In this document: positions 11,613-22,149 of the stretch, one piece after another
Position numbering within the stretch: position 1 is the stretch's first letter
How the letters are laid out: every line of letters begins with the position of its first letter
Source: Festucalex cinctus
Lineage: Eukaryota; Chordata; Actinopteri; Syngnathiformes; Syngnathidae
Direction of reading: 5' to 3'
Assembly (NCBI RefSeq): GCF_051991245.1
Contig: NC_135430.1
Location: 17,399,842 to 17,463,841, forward strand
DNA: 64,000 nucleotides
Notes under the pieces: generated by a model
Told to the model about the DNA's origin: nothing
Databases searched by the model: none
Seen by the model: only the letters and a program-made list of their open reading frames with translations
Program-made: the position numbers and the translations under genes

Positions 11613-13616
11613 GTATGGACTTTTTCCTGGAGAGCTTTGTAGTTTTAATGGGTAACCATTTTTATTTATTTTATTTATTTATTTTAAACACAATTGTCCA
11701 CTTATATTGAGACTTGCAAAAAAAATAAAATCTAGATGAATAATTGAAGCTCTAGTGATGAATCCACTGCCAAAAAGCTCTGCTAAGATATGTCTCCAAA
11801 GCTAATGTTTGCCCTCAAGAAAGACAAATGTGAAGGTTTTGTCACGTTTTTCCAAAGGAAATCTCATCTCACAAGAGTCGTAAATCTTACTGGCAGGGGG
11901 GGGAGAAATACAATCATCATCAAATAAGCCTTCGGAGTCGACGTTTACAGTTCAGCTGTCCTTTATCCAGAGAAGCTACATGTAAACGAAGTGCACATCC
12001 GTTGGTGGAGTTCCAATGGGTCCAGTGCATAATCCTGCTTGATAGTCTTTCAAGCTACTTTGCGGGATGAGCTTACCGGGGTTTGCTGTGAGTTAAAGAC
12101 ATCCATGCTGTCACTTGTACATATAGCTTATAACTTCTACAACATTTTGAGGGGTTGTGAGATTATGGCATTAAGCATTCAAAAATGTCTTCCTGTGTAT
12201 GAGAGGATAAGATGGGCAGAGGGTGCGCTTCAAGTTTCCTGATAAATATAGATTGCACCACGGGCATCAGTATATTGCTTTACACCATTAAAAAAAAAAA
12301 AAAAAAAAATCAGCCACAATCAATTTCACAATTAGCTAGCTCAGTGTTTTAATTAAAAACGAGTCGCCTTTGAAGAAATCAATTCCAGCTAAAGAAGCAA
12401 AACAGAATTCCCTTGACAGTTTACCATCCTTTGGCTTTGTCAATTCAAAGACATGCTGCTGGTGGGTCTTTATATTTGTGACACTGCGGCGTTTGTTTGT
12501 TAATTTGCAAACAAGCAAAGCATATGTTTCATTTTGAAACGTGTATAATTGATGAGGGCGCTAACCGTGTATTCTACGCAACAGACTTTGCAATAACTTT
12601 TAAAATCAGACCAATGTTGGGTATTCATTTACCTCTTCACCACAAACCATCCTCACTGATACTTGTCTGGAAAATATGCTGGCACTCTCTTCAGCGCCGT
12701 GTAAAAATGTTTACTACCGCCATCTACTGTTCACATCGAGGAGTTGTTTCTTATCCAACCTCGAGAGGAGTGCATCGACATCACATCACCGTCGTTCACC
12801 TTGATGTAAACTAAATGACGGGTCGTGATCATAATATTACGGTTCATTAGTTTTATACGGCCTCGGTGCTAATGTTAATGTCAACACTGAGATCACCTGA
12901 GGTAAAGACATAATCTTGGTGCTGATGTATAAATATTCCAGGGAATACCTGTAACAAAACATTTTTTCTTTTTTTTTTTTTTGTCAAATTTAGTGATTAT
13001 TTCAAACTATCATTCCTTGCAAATTGGCTTCATTTCACACCCAACACTGGATAGAAAAACGAGCTTGATTCAGCACAACTGGCTAAACTCACGTCAAAAA
13101 TGTCTCTTTGCCGTGGCCCCTCGATCCCCGATGAGCACATTTGCTCGCCCTCGTCAGTGTCCCACAGAGACCCCCCTGCTGTCAGTCAAACGAGCGCCCG
13201 CCTCTGATTGGATCAAAGATTGATTACATACTGTACCATTTAGCCTGCATTGTCATTGGGGGCGAGAATGTCAGCATGACGAGCCAGTGGGGCCTTGCAA
13301 TCAGCAACAATGCAGTGCCGGGGGTGCTATTTAGGTTTAAATGTGCCTTGTCCCCCAGTGCATACATTTTTATTTTTTTTCTCCATCAAGAGTACTGTGA
13401 GAGAATTCCAATCAATCTTGTGATTTATTATCAAATCTTGAGGGGGAAAGCCCTGCAATAATAATCTCCATCTTGATGCATCGTACAGTTAAGGGAGATG
13501 AGTTTTACATGTTTTCCTTGATTACAGCAGCACAGTGGGTTTGAAATACTATAAGCAATTTATGACTGAATGTAGACTTTCAAATTAAGTAATGCTACTC
13601 ACAGTTGGCTAATATT
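11613..13616. other. Unique noncoding sequence
   Basis: Poly(A) lies at about 12290-12309 and a T run near 12971-12982. Sequence at 13080-13360 is more GC-rich and complex and could be a conserved noncoding element, but no exon structure is visible. Confidence 0.45.
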
Positions 13617-13721
13617 TTAAAGAGGAAGTCACCCAAAAAAAAAATCTTGACAATATGTTCTAGGCAGCCCCACTTGTCTAAATATGGTATTTTGGTTAAA
13701 ATTGCATTAGTAGAATATGAG

Positions 13722-13797
13722 TTAACACATTCACTGCCAGCCCAGCAAAAATGTATCATTTGACGTCTTTTTCCGTCAATGGCAGTGAATGAGTTAA
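13722..13797 (+). mobile_element. T-S element copy 1 (76-bp TTAA MITE)
   Basis: TTAACACATTCACTGCCA opens it and TGGCAGTGAATGAGTTAA closes it, almost perfect inverted repeats, with a core ATGTATCATTTGACGTC. The FB3 paralogue has a single TTAA at the matching spot (GAATATGAATTAAGCAGC, 23193-23210), so TTAA is the duplicated target here. Confidence 0.92.
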
Positions 13798-14117
13798 GCA
13801 GCAAAATCCAGAAGTTTTTTTTATCAATATCAGAAGGCGGCCATTTTGCCACTTGTCGTCGAGTGAAAATGACATCACAGTTTCTCAGATCTCAGGTAAC
13901 AACCAATCGCAGCTCTGCTTCAAAACAGGTGAACTGTGATTGGTCGTTACCTGAGCTCTTAGCACCTGTGATGTCATCTTAAGTCTACAGCAAGTGGCAA
14001 AATGGCTGCCCCCCCCTGAGATGGATAAAATTGGCTGTATTTCGCTGCATAACTCATATTCCACAAATGTGATATTAATGAATGTTATGTTTAGACGAGT
14101 GAAGTCCCATATAACAT

Positions 14118-14260
14118 ATCCATCCATCCATCCATCCATTTTCTTGACCGCTTAATCCTCACAAGGGTCGTGGGGGGGTGGGTGCTGCAGCCTATCTCAG
14201 CTGGCTTTTGGCAGTAGGCGGAGTACACCCTGGACGGCTTGCCAGCCAATCGCAGGGCAC
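14118..14260 (-). mobile_element. Retroposed fragment with (GGAT)n tail
   Basis: It is flanked by an 11-bp direct duplication, CCATATAACAT (14107-14117 and 14261-14271), as in LINE-mediated insertion. On minus the fragment ends in (GGAT)n, the tandem tail. It is the widespread teleost repeat with GCCTATCTCAGCTGG and GCCAGCCAATCGCAGGGCAC. I do not assign the family firmly; an RTE/Rex3-type tail or a SINE are the options. A second copy lies at 38840. Confidence 0.8.
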
Positions 14261-14306
14261 CCATATAACATTGTAAACAAATGTTTCAGGTTGACTTCCA
14301 CTTTAA

Positions 14307-14724
14307 GCAGCCTCCTACTCCATTTGCTGCCACTCTGTGTTCGCTGTGAAGGGTCAAATGCTAAGCTCAAATTTCATGTACATGTGTAGCCTACATAGCC
14401 AAAAAAAAACAAAAAAAAAAAACATCTTCACTCATAGTAGTTGTGAAACTCTTCCTCGTTTGTGTGTATTATACTGCCCCACGGTGGCCAAGTCAGTTTT
14501 TTGTATTTTTTTTCGGCTGGAACGGATTAACAGCATTTCCATATATTACAATGGGGAAAGATGGTTTTACTTACAAAGTGACTGTCTATATTTTCGCTTT
14601 GTGATTTCGATTTATTATTTTTTTTCCCCACATTTTTGGGTGTGCGTACAACACCACCTGTTGCAATTTGATGACTTGAAATCATGCAGTGTAAATCCAT
14701 CCAGACAAATTTAATGACACGAAT

Positions 14725-14769
<45 letters not shown>

Positions 14770-15654
14770 ATTGATGATGCACAACTGATTTAGCAGAGGG
14801 ATATTTTAATGAAGAAAATCCCGGCTGCCATCTGCCGGTATAATGAAATGGGCGAAGATCTGGATGACCTCTCGCCATCCGCGCTCTGCATATGCCGTGC
14901 CACCTGAATCCAAGGCACAACAAGTTTCCAGCAGCGGTGACAATCATCAGCCCGCCATAATGATCAAAACCTCATCTGTTACTTTCCTAAATCCCACACC
15001 ATTGGATTCTGGAGGATTTGCAAAACAGAGTAGCGCCATATGCTGCCATTCTGTACGCACACGGTCCCGTGAACAAAGACGGGGGGAATTAATTAAAACG
15101 GTGCCTTGCAAATATCACATCGGGACAACTGCGCCTCCCTCTCTGATCTTTGCGTTTATTCCAAGAGGTATTACATGGCTCTGAAGCAGCAAACCACAAG
15201 GGCCCTGGAAAAAAAAAAAAAATCCAGTGCACCCGAGCTAGCAAATCACCCCCGCGCAGCGAGATTAACGAACTGCTCGCCGTGAGAAGCAACATTGTTG
15301 CTCTCCGTGCTTCCTGCCGTTCGCGCAACTGCGAGTCTGTAATACATCAAACGAGACTTGAAGTAATTCAGGAAAGCTTTAAAGTGCTAATGAGCTGGAT
15401 GTTAGTGACGTCGTAAAGTGTGTGCAGCAGGGGGAGGGCCGGCTTGACTTTACGCGATGGCTTTAGTGGCGTGTGAGAGATGAATGGAGGCTCCCTGAGA
15501 CGCAGGAGCACCAAATAGAGGCAGTTTTAAGGATTAATGTTGGTTTGGAAAAAGAGGCAATTAATCTGCGTTTCCGAAATGAGATACAGCTGAGCTTTGA
15601 GGCCTTTAGGATCTTTTGGATGATATGTTTACTAATTGTGCACAGCATTTACAC
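14307..15654. other. Unique sequence; possible conserved noncoding element
   Basis: Poly(A) of 37 bases spans 14731-14767. From about 14770 to 15640 the sequence is complex and repeat-free, with homeodomain-type words such as GAATTAATTAAAAC (about 15086) and GGCAATTAATCTG (about 15557). Overlapping short frames on both strands have no consistent splice sites. It resembles a regulatory island, but this cannot be proved from one genome. Confidence 0.35.
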
Positions 15655-15842
15655 CAGGGGTGTCCAAACTTTTTCATTTGAGGGCCACATACATAAAATC
15701 AGAAGGACGCAAGGGCCACATAATGTTATGAAGAGAAATTGTCTTTAGTCCTAAGAATTGTACAAAATAATTTATTTGTTCTTTTGCATATTTAGAAAAA
15801 TTCTACAGTTATATAAACCAATTTATTTGTAATATGACAGTC

Positions 15843-16448
15843 GGGTTATTATAATCGTGGAATTTTTTCATTTTAGTTAGTTATTTCTTAGTTTTCAGGG
15901 TGGTTCTGTTAGTTTTAATTAGTTTAGTTCTTTAACACATTCACTGCCAGCCCAGCAAAAATGTATCATTTGATGTCTTTATCCGTCAATGGCAGTGAAT
16001 GAGTTAAAAAAAAAAATGCTGAGTTTTAGTTTAGTTTGTTAGTTTCAGTATTAGTATTAGTTTTTTTTATGTGTATTACTTGTGCGCAATATTAAAAAAA
16101 AACACCATGGGAGCAACGTCATCTGAAGGTGCTTTACTATTGGCTGCTGCTAGATGATGTCACTTCTGTGTGACATACTTTCAAACGTCAGTATTCCGGT
16201 TTATATCAAAATAAATCTGCTAAAAATCACATTTAAAATCATCCCCAAAGGCTCATGCATTAAATTACCAAAGACTAAAATAAAGGACGCTTGCTATAAG
16301 TATAGTTAGTTTTGTAAACATAAAATGTAGTTTCAGTTAGTTTTCGTTCTATAAAAAGCATTTTCGTTTTTATTTTATTCCGGTAACAATGTTGTTTTTT
16401 GATTTTTAGTTTGTTTTTTCATTAGTTTTAGTTAACTAAAATAACCTT
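15843..16448 (+). mobile_element. AAGGTTATT-ended element, copy 1 (nested)
   Basis: The ends are GGGTTATTATAA and, inverted, AAAATAACCTT. Interior TAGTTTTAG-rich blocks and the segment CCCCAAAGGCTCATG match the free-standing copy at 55975-56616. It is inserted in hAT-B and interrupted by T-S at 15932. Superfamily is not assigned. Confidence 0.65.
15932..16007 (+). mobile_element. T-S element copy 2 (76 bp)
   Basis: It is 76 bp, the same length as the copy at 13722, and differs at only two core bases (GATGTC for GACGTC, ATCC for TTCC). TTAA lies at both ends. Near-identity suggests recent movement relative to its hosts. It is the third layer of a nest: T-S in the AAGGTTATT element in hAT-B. 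Confidence 0.92.
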
Positions 16449-16624
16449 TTAATGGCACCTGTTTTTCGATACCATCTCTTCTTACTTTGACCATCTCCAA
16501 ACATTTTTGTTTTGTTTATTTTATTTAAACTGAATCAAATGCCATTTTTAGCATATGTCGCGGGCCATTGAAAAATGGACGGTGGGCCGCTAATGGCCCC
16601 TGGGCCGTATTTTGGACACCTCTG

Positions 16625-17868
16625 ATTTACATAAATAATACAACTATGTGTTTTTCAGAATATGTTTTTTTTTTTTTCCTAATCGGCTATGAATGTTTTG
16701 CAATTTTCAATTCCAGGAACTTGTGAGGCGATGTCAGATTCCAGAACGAAACATTTCTGTGTTGCCTCATGTGAATCTACAGCAAATAGTGACGATAGGC
16801 CCACAGCAGAGTGCCGTTTTTGACTTACATAACTGATATTGTTATCGGAAATGTCAGGACCCCACCCTTACCTGTCTTCAGCCCCCGAAGTCCCCCCCAC
16901 CGCCCCCCCCCCCCACCCCCCACCCCGCCCCCGTATTCCGCGATGCAGAATTCAACTTAATCAGACCTGGCACAACCAGCTTATGTAGCTTCAGGGACCA
17001 CTGTGAATTTCCTGCTATTTGTCCGTACAGATCTGCAGTCACCTGAAAACACAACTGAAAGAAGAAAATAAGAAGTTGTATATTTATGTACAAATGTGAT
17101 TCAATACAAGATGTGTCAGAAAACTAACTGAAACTGCCACCTAAATTGAAGAATTTAGGACCCAAACGCAGAAAAAGATACACGGGAGTTGTGGAAAAAG
17201 AGTCTTTATGTACACAAATCTCAACTTAAACTTGAAAACACAAATGAACACTTGAGCTTGACACTTGAACTTGAACTATGGGGGCTGGATGCAGAACAGG
17301 AAGTGGATTTTATTTTTTATTTTTTTTAAATCTTGCACACAAAAATAAATAATTTATTACCCTCCCAAAAACCCTAAAGCGAATAACTATAAATGAAGCA
17401 TTTTTGGGGGAAAAAAAAAAAAGTGAAAACTAACAAGCAAAACACTCTGAAAAGTAACTAACTAAATTATAATGAAAATTCCAAAGCTATTACAACCCTG
17501 TAACCTTGCTCTCGCAAAATGATGCTCCCGCAGATAACTGCCGATCCCAAACCACTGGTGGTTCGGACCAATCACAGAGCGACATTGTGTTTGGGGGTCA
17601 GGATATGCAACTGTGACGAAACCAGGAAGCCAGCGCCGACGCCCGAGCTAACAAACAAACCTAACATGGACGAATGGACGCTGCAATTAATTCTGTTCTC
17701 TCAGAATTCCTTGTTGAATGTTGAACCGAGATGACGTTTTGAAATGTTCACCCGTTGGCCGTGATTGGTTAACGTGTAGATAGAATGTCGCATCGTCCAA
17801 TCAGCTTGAATTATTGCACAGAATGTCCCGCTTTTTCCCGACGAAATTATCCCCTGGCTGTTGCCAGG
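16625..17868. other. Noncoding sequence with a C-rich tract
   Basis: Holds a T12 run near 16666, the C-rich tract at 16891-16932, and at 17519-17860 a CpG-containing stretch with CCAATCAC and TGATTGG words in opposite orientation that may be a decayed foldback. No exon was recognised. Confidence 0.4.
16891..16932. repeat. C-rich tract (minus strand G-runs)
   Basis: Runs of 7, 13, 6, 4 and 5 C residues are separated by one or two bases. The minus strand therefore has several consecutive G runs and could form a quadruplex. Confidence 0.85.
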
Positions 17869-18267
17869 TTAAAGAGACACTTTACTTATTTAGCCATTTT
17901 CGGCAGTCAAACATTAATATTTTGCCTTTAATAAATTTAATATTTTCATTATTTTTCACGTACAATTAAGTACCTTTAAAAACACATTTTGCAACTTGCT
18001 GTCGACTGAAAATGACGTCACAAGGGCTCAGGTAACCAATCACAGCTCAACTTGTGAATGTCACATGACCAAACCTAGAAAACGGGTGAGCTGTGATTGG
18101 TTACCTGAGCCCTTGTGATGTCATTTTCAGTCGACAACAACTTGCAAAATGTGTTTTTAAAGGTACTAATTGTACGTGAAAAATAATGAAAATATCAAAT
18201 TAATTATAGACAAAATATTAACTTTTTATTGCTATAATGGGCTAAATAACTGAAGTGTCCCTTTTAA
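17869..18267. mobile_element. Foldback element FB2 (long palindrome)
   Basis: The arms of about 170 bp are inverted over almost the whole 399 bp: TTAAAGAGACACTTTACTTA at the left pairs with AAGTGTCCCTTTTAA at the right, and GGTAACCAATCACAGCTCA with TGAGCTGTGATTGGTTACC near the centre. The loop is about 40 bp. The left arm has an intact TGACGTCA (CRE) and both arms have CCAAT boxes (NF-Y type). TTAA stands at both termini. It is the most complete palindrome in the window and should form a strong hairpin. Confidence 0.9.
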
Positions 18268-19767
18268 TAACCCTGGTTCAGGGTTCAAATCTCAGTTTTG
18301 GGCTTCTTATGTCGAATTATGTGCACGTGAATTCCATGCACGTTTGGTGAAATGAAGATTCTAAATTGTGGCGGGAATAGTTGTTTATATGTGACCTGTG
18401 ATTGGCTGATGTCCAGTTCTAATACGTATCTTCATAACCAGCGTACAGTGGAACTTCTTGTCCACCATTTTAAGTCAAAAGAAAAACATCATGGATATGC
18501 CCTTGGTGATTATTTTTAGTTAACAGTGTTGTAGTTCATCTGTATTTTGAACGCGGTTTTGCATTGAATAATGCTATTTGGCGAAATCTCGTCTTTCCAA
18601 AATACTTTTATTCTATTCATTTTCTCCTTTCCTGTCTTTCACTGATAAGCCCCCCCCACCCCCCCAACTCCACTGAACACAATGGCTCTATTGTACTGAA
18701 CCACGGGGCTGATAATGTTATGTGACATTAAGGGCAATATGTTAGCTTCTATTCACAGAGACATTTTCATTGGAATTCAACCTCACAAAGAGCGTTGCTC
18801 TAAAATTAACAAATCCAATATAAAACATCACCACAAATCCAAACAATTAAAAATGATTGTATTAATACTAATGAAGTTGTAATATGTGGGCAAGATGATC
18901 TCATCAAAGTAGGAGCTCATATGAAGACTTTCTGCTTCTATGTTAATTTTGAAATCCACCCATCCAATTTATGCACTGAAACGCTGAAAAATCCCACTTT
19001 CATTCAACGCCTCTTAAAGAACTCATTTGTTTCCTCTCTCTTATGTATAATGATATTCATATTATCCCTAAATGCTGACCCAAGGAAAAAAAACTGCCTA
19101 TTTCAGAGCTGTCACTGCATCATCTTTATCTTCACTCTCCAAATGTTGGGGTCAGCCAAGACTGACGCTGGGCAGACAATTCTCCCAAAGACTTAATGTG
19201 ATTAATGGGTGTCAATTAAGAAGGGTGGAGGAGAGGTTGCAGAAAGGAGAAAAAAAACAAAAAGATTGTAGCTAAAGAATATGTGCCAAAATGTATCCGT
19301 CCGCTGGCTGCTATGACACGCTCTCAAAATGAAGTCTTCAATGTCACTTTCAAAGTTTTCATTTGGGAACGTAACCTCGGGGTCACAGTTATGTATCCAA
19401 ACATTTCTGAAGTTGCTCAATCCAAAAAGAAGAAGAAGAAAAAAAAAAAATAGTGTACTTCAGCATATGGTCCAGAACGGGCTTCTTTTTGCAACATTTG
19501 CTCCTTTACATTTAGTGAGGAACGCATGCTGTTTAAAGAGGTTTTATGTGATGACTTCATCTTTTTCATTGCAACTTTCCCTGAGCACTAGACTTTATAA
19601 CAAACTTCTTTTGTTTGTGTTAACATATCCAATATTAGTACGAGAGTTCATCCTTTTTTTTAATAAATCTTTTGGGGATGTTTGTGGTCGCTTGAAAACC
19701 AGTCAATGTTGAGCCACCCACAAATTGTTAATATTTAGAATATTTATATTGCCACGGTTAATATAAG
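18268..19767. other. Unique noncoding sequence
   Basis: C-rich runs at about 18650-18667 and A runs near 19440. Nothing recognisable as a gene; short frames at 18921-19712 lack splice context. Confidence 0.45.
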
Positions 19768-19858
19768 TAACACTAAAGAACACGATTTTTGTTGGGTTAG
19801 GTCTGACAGCTGTTAATAACTCCAGTAATGTTTGGGTGCGGAATTCAAAACTGATCTA
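19768..19858 (+). repeat. Short interspersed block, copy 1
   Basis: It shares TTTTTGTTGGGTT(A/C)GGTCTGACAGCTG and a following GGGTGCGG(A/G)ATCCAAAAC-type segment with 47369-47456. The two copies are about 28 kb apart in the same orientation. The repeat family is not recognised. Confidence 0.65.
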
Positions 19859-19975
19859 AGCATTTTCTCATGTTATGTCGTGTGTCAAATTGATATAATA
19901 AAAATAAAATCTAGGTGGGAAAAAAACTTATTAGATTGGATTAAAGTTTGTCTGCTTGCCTTCTCTCTTTTTTTT

Positions 19976-20037
19976 TTAATTGGCATATTTTAAATATTCA
20001 AAACATTGCATTGATCAATATATTTTTTTATGATTAA
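19976..20037 (+). repeat. Left direct repeat flanking T-L copy 3
   Basis: This 62-bp block, TTAATTGGCATATTTTAAAT to TATGATTAA, is repeated at 20352-20415 on the other side of the T-L copy with only a few differences. Both blocks begin and end with TTAA. Confidence 0.9.
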
Positions 20038-20355
20038 CTCATTTGCTCCCAATAACGTGTAAATACGTTTTTTTTTTCATGTTCTAAGTGTCCCAAAGAC
20101 GTATTTATACTTTTTTGTTTTTTTTGTTTTTTTTAAATGCTCTCTTCTAATGCGAATTGCTGCAAAACGGAAACGGATAGAAACATACTTTTTTTTTTCC
20201 TGATGAAAGAAGAGACTTTAATCTTTCTTTTGATAGGTTCCATGCTTTTATAGCAGTAGAACATAATATTCTGTGGGCCTTGCAAAATCAGTCAAAATCC
20301 AGCCGGGAGCGAACGATATTGCTTTTGTGAAAATGGCTGGGAGTGAATGAGTTAA
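20034..20355 (+). mobile_element. T-L element copy 3 (internal deletion)
   Basis: It begins TTAACTCATTTGCTCCCA and ends TGGGAGTGAATGAGTTAA, so both termini are whole, but the segment with the CTCF-like block is missing (322 bp in place of about 490). It is flanked by the long direct repeats described separately, and not by a simple 4-bp duplication. Confidence 0.9.
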
Positions 20356-20415
20356 TTGGCATATTTTAAATATTCAAAACATTGCATTGAGCTATATGAT
20401 TTTTTTTATGATTAA
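20352..20415 (+). repeat. Right direct repeat flanking T-L copy 3
   Basis: This is the 64-bp partner of 19976-20037; differences cluster at GAGCTATATGA versus GATCAATATAT. Confidence 0.9.
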
Positions 20416-21656
20416 ACAGAGCCAGGAACATTAAGAAATGAACACAACAGGAGGGCTCCAAAATGAAATAAATGTGTTTGTATATAAATAAAACACTAAG
20501 ATGGAATAATTACAAGCTTTGAAATCTAAAAACCATTTTGAGTAGATTAGACCTTCTTCCGCATTCAGCAGAAAAGGCTCCACAGCTGTGTACTTGATTT
20601 TTTTTTTTTTTCTGGCATCCGGTACGTAGTTCAACTGAGAATATGCAGTCTCCTGCTTGTTATTATTCGTATAGCGAGCATTAAGGATAAAAGATGAAAA
20701 TCTAACAGAAGTATGCTGGCATCTTGATTTTAAATCATGAACTTGTTGTTGTCCTGAGGATTGTTTTGTTCCTGTTGTCCTGTTAGAACGTTGCATTTTC
20801 AGTTTTCATCACATCTTTTGTGTTTGCGTTGACTCCCAGCTCTGTTGTGCGCTTCCTCCGCTTCTGCATTTGACTCGTTTCCCCTGCATTTTTGGATTTA
20901 TGTGGATCTGAGCTGCAGGTGTGGCCAGTCTTGCATGGCGTGGAGTCTGTCACACACAATTACTTACCGTTAAATAACCTTGGTGGCATGTTAACGTCAG
21001 TAAAAGGTCCTGCAGTCTATAACTTATATTTAGAGCCGGTTTGAATTCATATTCACCTGCATTATTGACTGAGGTTCAATTGTCTTAAACAAAGACAAGA
21101 ATAAGCAATTTGTGACTGTGAAGACATTTGTAGCAGTCCCTAAAATCACATCTCTTGTCGTGTTCAACAAATATTCATTTCTATCATCTGCCAGTGGTTG
21201 CCAGTCTCAGACTGTCGCGGTTAGCGCGCGCTAGCTCGCCGCGGCGTCCGAAGAGCAGCAAAGTGACTGTGTTGGGGAGATGAAGGTACACGTTTCTCCC
21301 AGTTGCCCGTCTGAACGCATGATAAGACGACAGCCAACTAATCCCCTCCGCCAACACCCCCACCAAAGCTCCACCTTTGGAAAAAGCAAAAATAAAAGCT
21401 TAAAGTCAATATACTCCCAAAGACTAATGGGGAGGAGGCCTCCCAGGCTTCCATCTCTGCAACCTGGCTGCAAAGGTTGATAAGTAAATCCATGCAGTGG
21501 GATATAACTGTATTTTGTTATTTGGCATCTATTTATATTTAAAAGACAATATGGGATAAAAGGACTTTCTTATTTTGTTCCCATATGACCTAAAAAATGT
21601 TGGTCATCCAAAGGGATGACTGTATTTTAATTAATACAATATACCAACGGCGACAT
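20416..21656. other. Unique noncoding sequence
   Basis: Sequence at 21180-21480 is CpG-richer (GCGCGCTAGCTCGCCGCGGCGTCCG) and repeat-free, so it may be regulatory. No exon was recognised. A T13 run lies near 20598-20610. Confidence 0.4.
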
Positions 21657-22149
21657 TTAACTCTTTGACCGCCAAAAACGTTTAATGACGTATTCTAAAA
21701 TCCAAATGAACGCCGCCAAAAACGTTAATTTACATTTATTACATTTTTGTTTTCTTTTTTTTTCCTCTCACTGGGCAGCGCAACGTCTTGTGCAGCGCTG
21801 CCTTGTCACTAAACAAAAAAATATTAGTTTCAAAGTCACTGTTGTGCAAAAAAACGTAGCTTTTCACAAAAAGCTCGTTTTCCTCTGAATATTTTTGTAT
21901 TTTCGCTTATGTCACTCAAATGACCTAATTTCAAATGGTGATTACTAAAGAACAGAATAAGGTAGAAACATACTTTTTTTTTTCTCATGAAAGAATGGAA
22001 TCCGATATTTCATATGGTATCCACCATATTTATGTCGTCATACCGCACAATATTTTGTTTGCTTTGAAAGATGAGTGAAAGTGCTCCAAATCTTTTGGCA
22101 CTGTTGGTTTTTTTTTTTTTTGGATAATGTTTGGCAGTCAAAGAGTTAA
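21657..22149 (+). mobile_element. T-M element copy 2
   Basis: It starts TTAACTCTTTGACCGCCA and ends TTGGCAGTCAAAGAGTTAA, a clean inverted pair. The interior has GCAGCGCTGCCTTGTCA (shared with the copy at 5420) and, near 21965-22005, GTAGAAACATAC plus a T run and CTCATGAAAGAA, matching the T-L interior. This copy therefore links T-M and T-L. Confidence 0.85.

Larger units (their letters stand above)
13617..14306. mobile_element. Foldback element FB1, with two nested insertions
   Basis: The ends TTAAAGAGGAAGTCA (13617) and TGACTTCCACTTTAA (14306) are inverted. The central palindrome pairs CAGGTAACAACCAATC with GATTGGTCGTTACCTG, so both arms carry CCAAT boxes, with TGACATCA-like words beside them. 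A 76-bp T-S element sits at 13722-13797 and a retroposed fragment at 14118-14260. Removing both gives an element of about 470 bp. It is related to the copies at 17869, 23115 and 43760. Confidence 0.85.
15655..16624 (+). mobile_element. hAT-B element with nested insertions
   Basis: It starts CAGGGGTGTCCAAAC and ends GGACACCTCTG, flanked by ATTTACAC (15647-15654) and ATTTACAT (16625-16632), an 8-bp hAT duplication with one change. Subterminal GAGGGCCACA and TGGCCCCTGGGCC fit the common fish CAGGGGTG class. The middle (15843-16448) is a different element, itself holding a T-S copy, so the original hAT was about 360 bp and non-autonomous. Confidence 0.88.

Noticed and set aside
14527..14947. Overlapping minus-strand frames rich in phenylalanine
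   Set aside because: These are translations of a 37-base A run.
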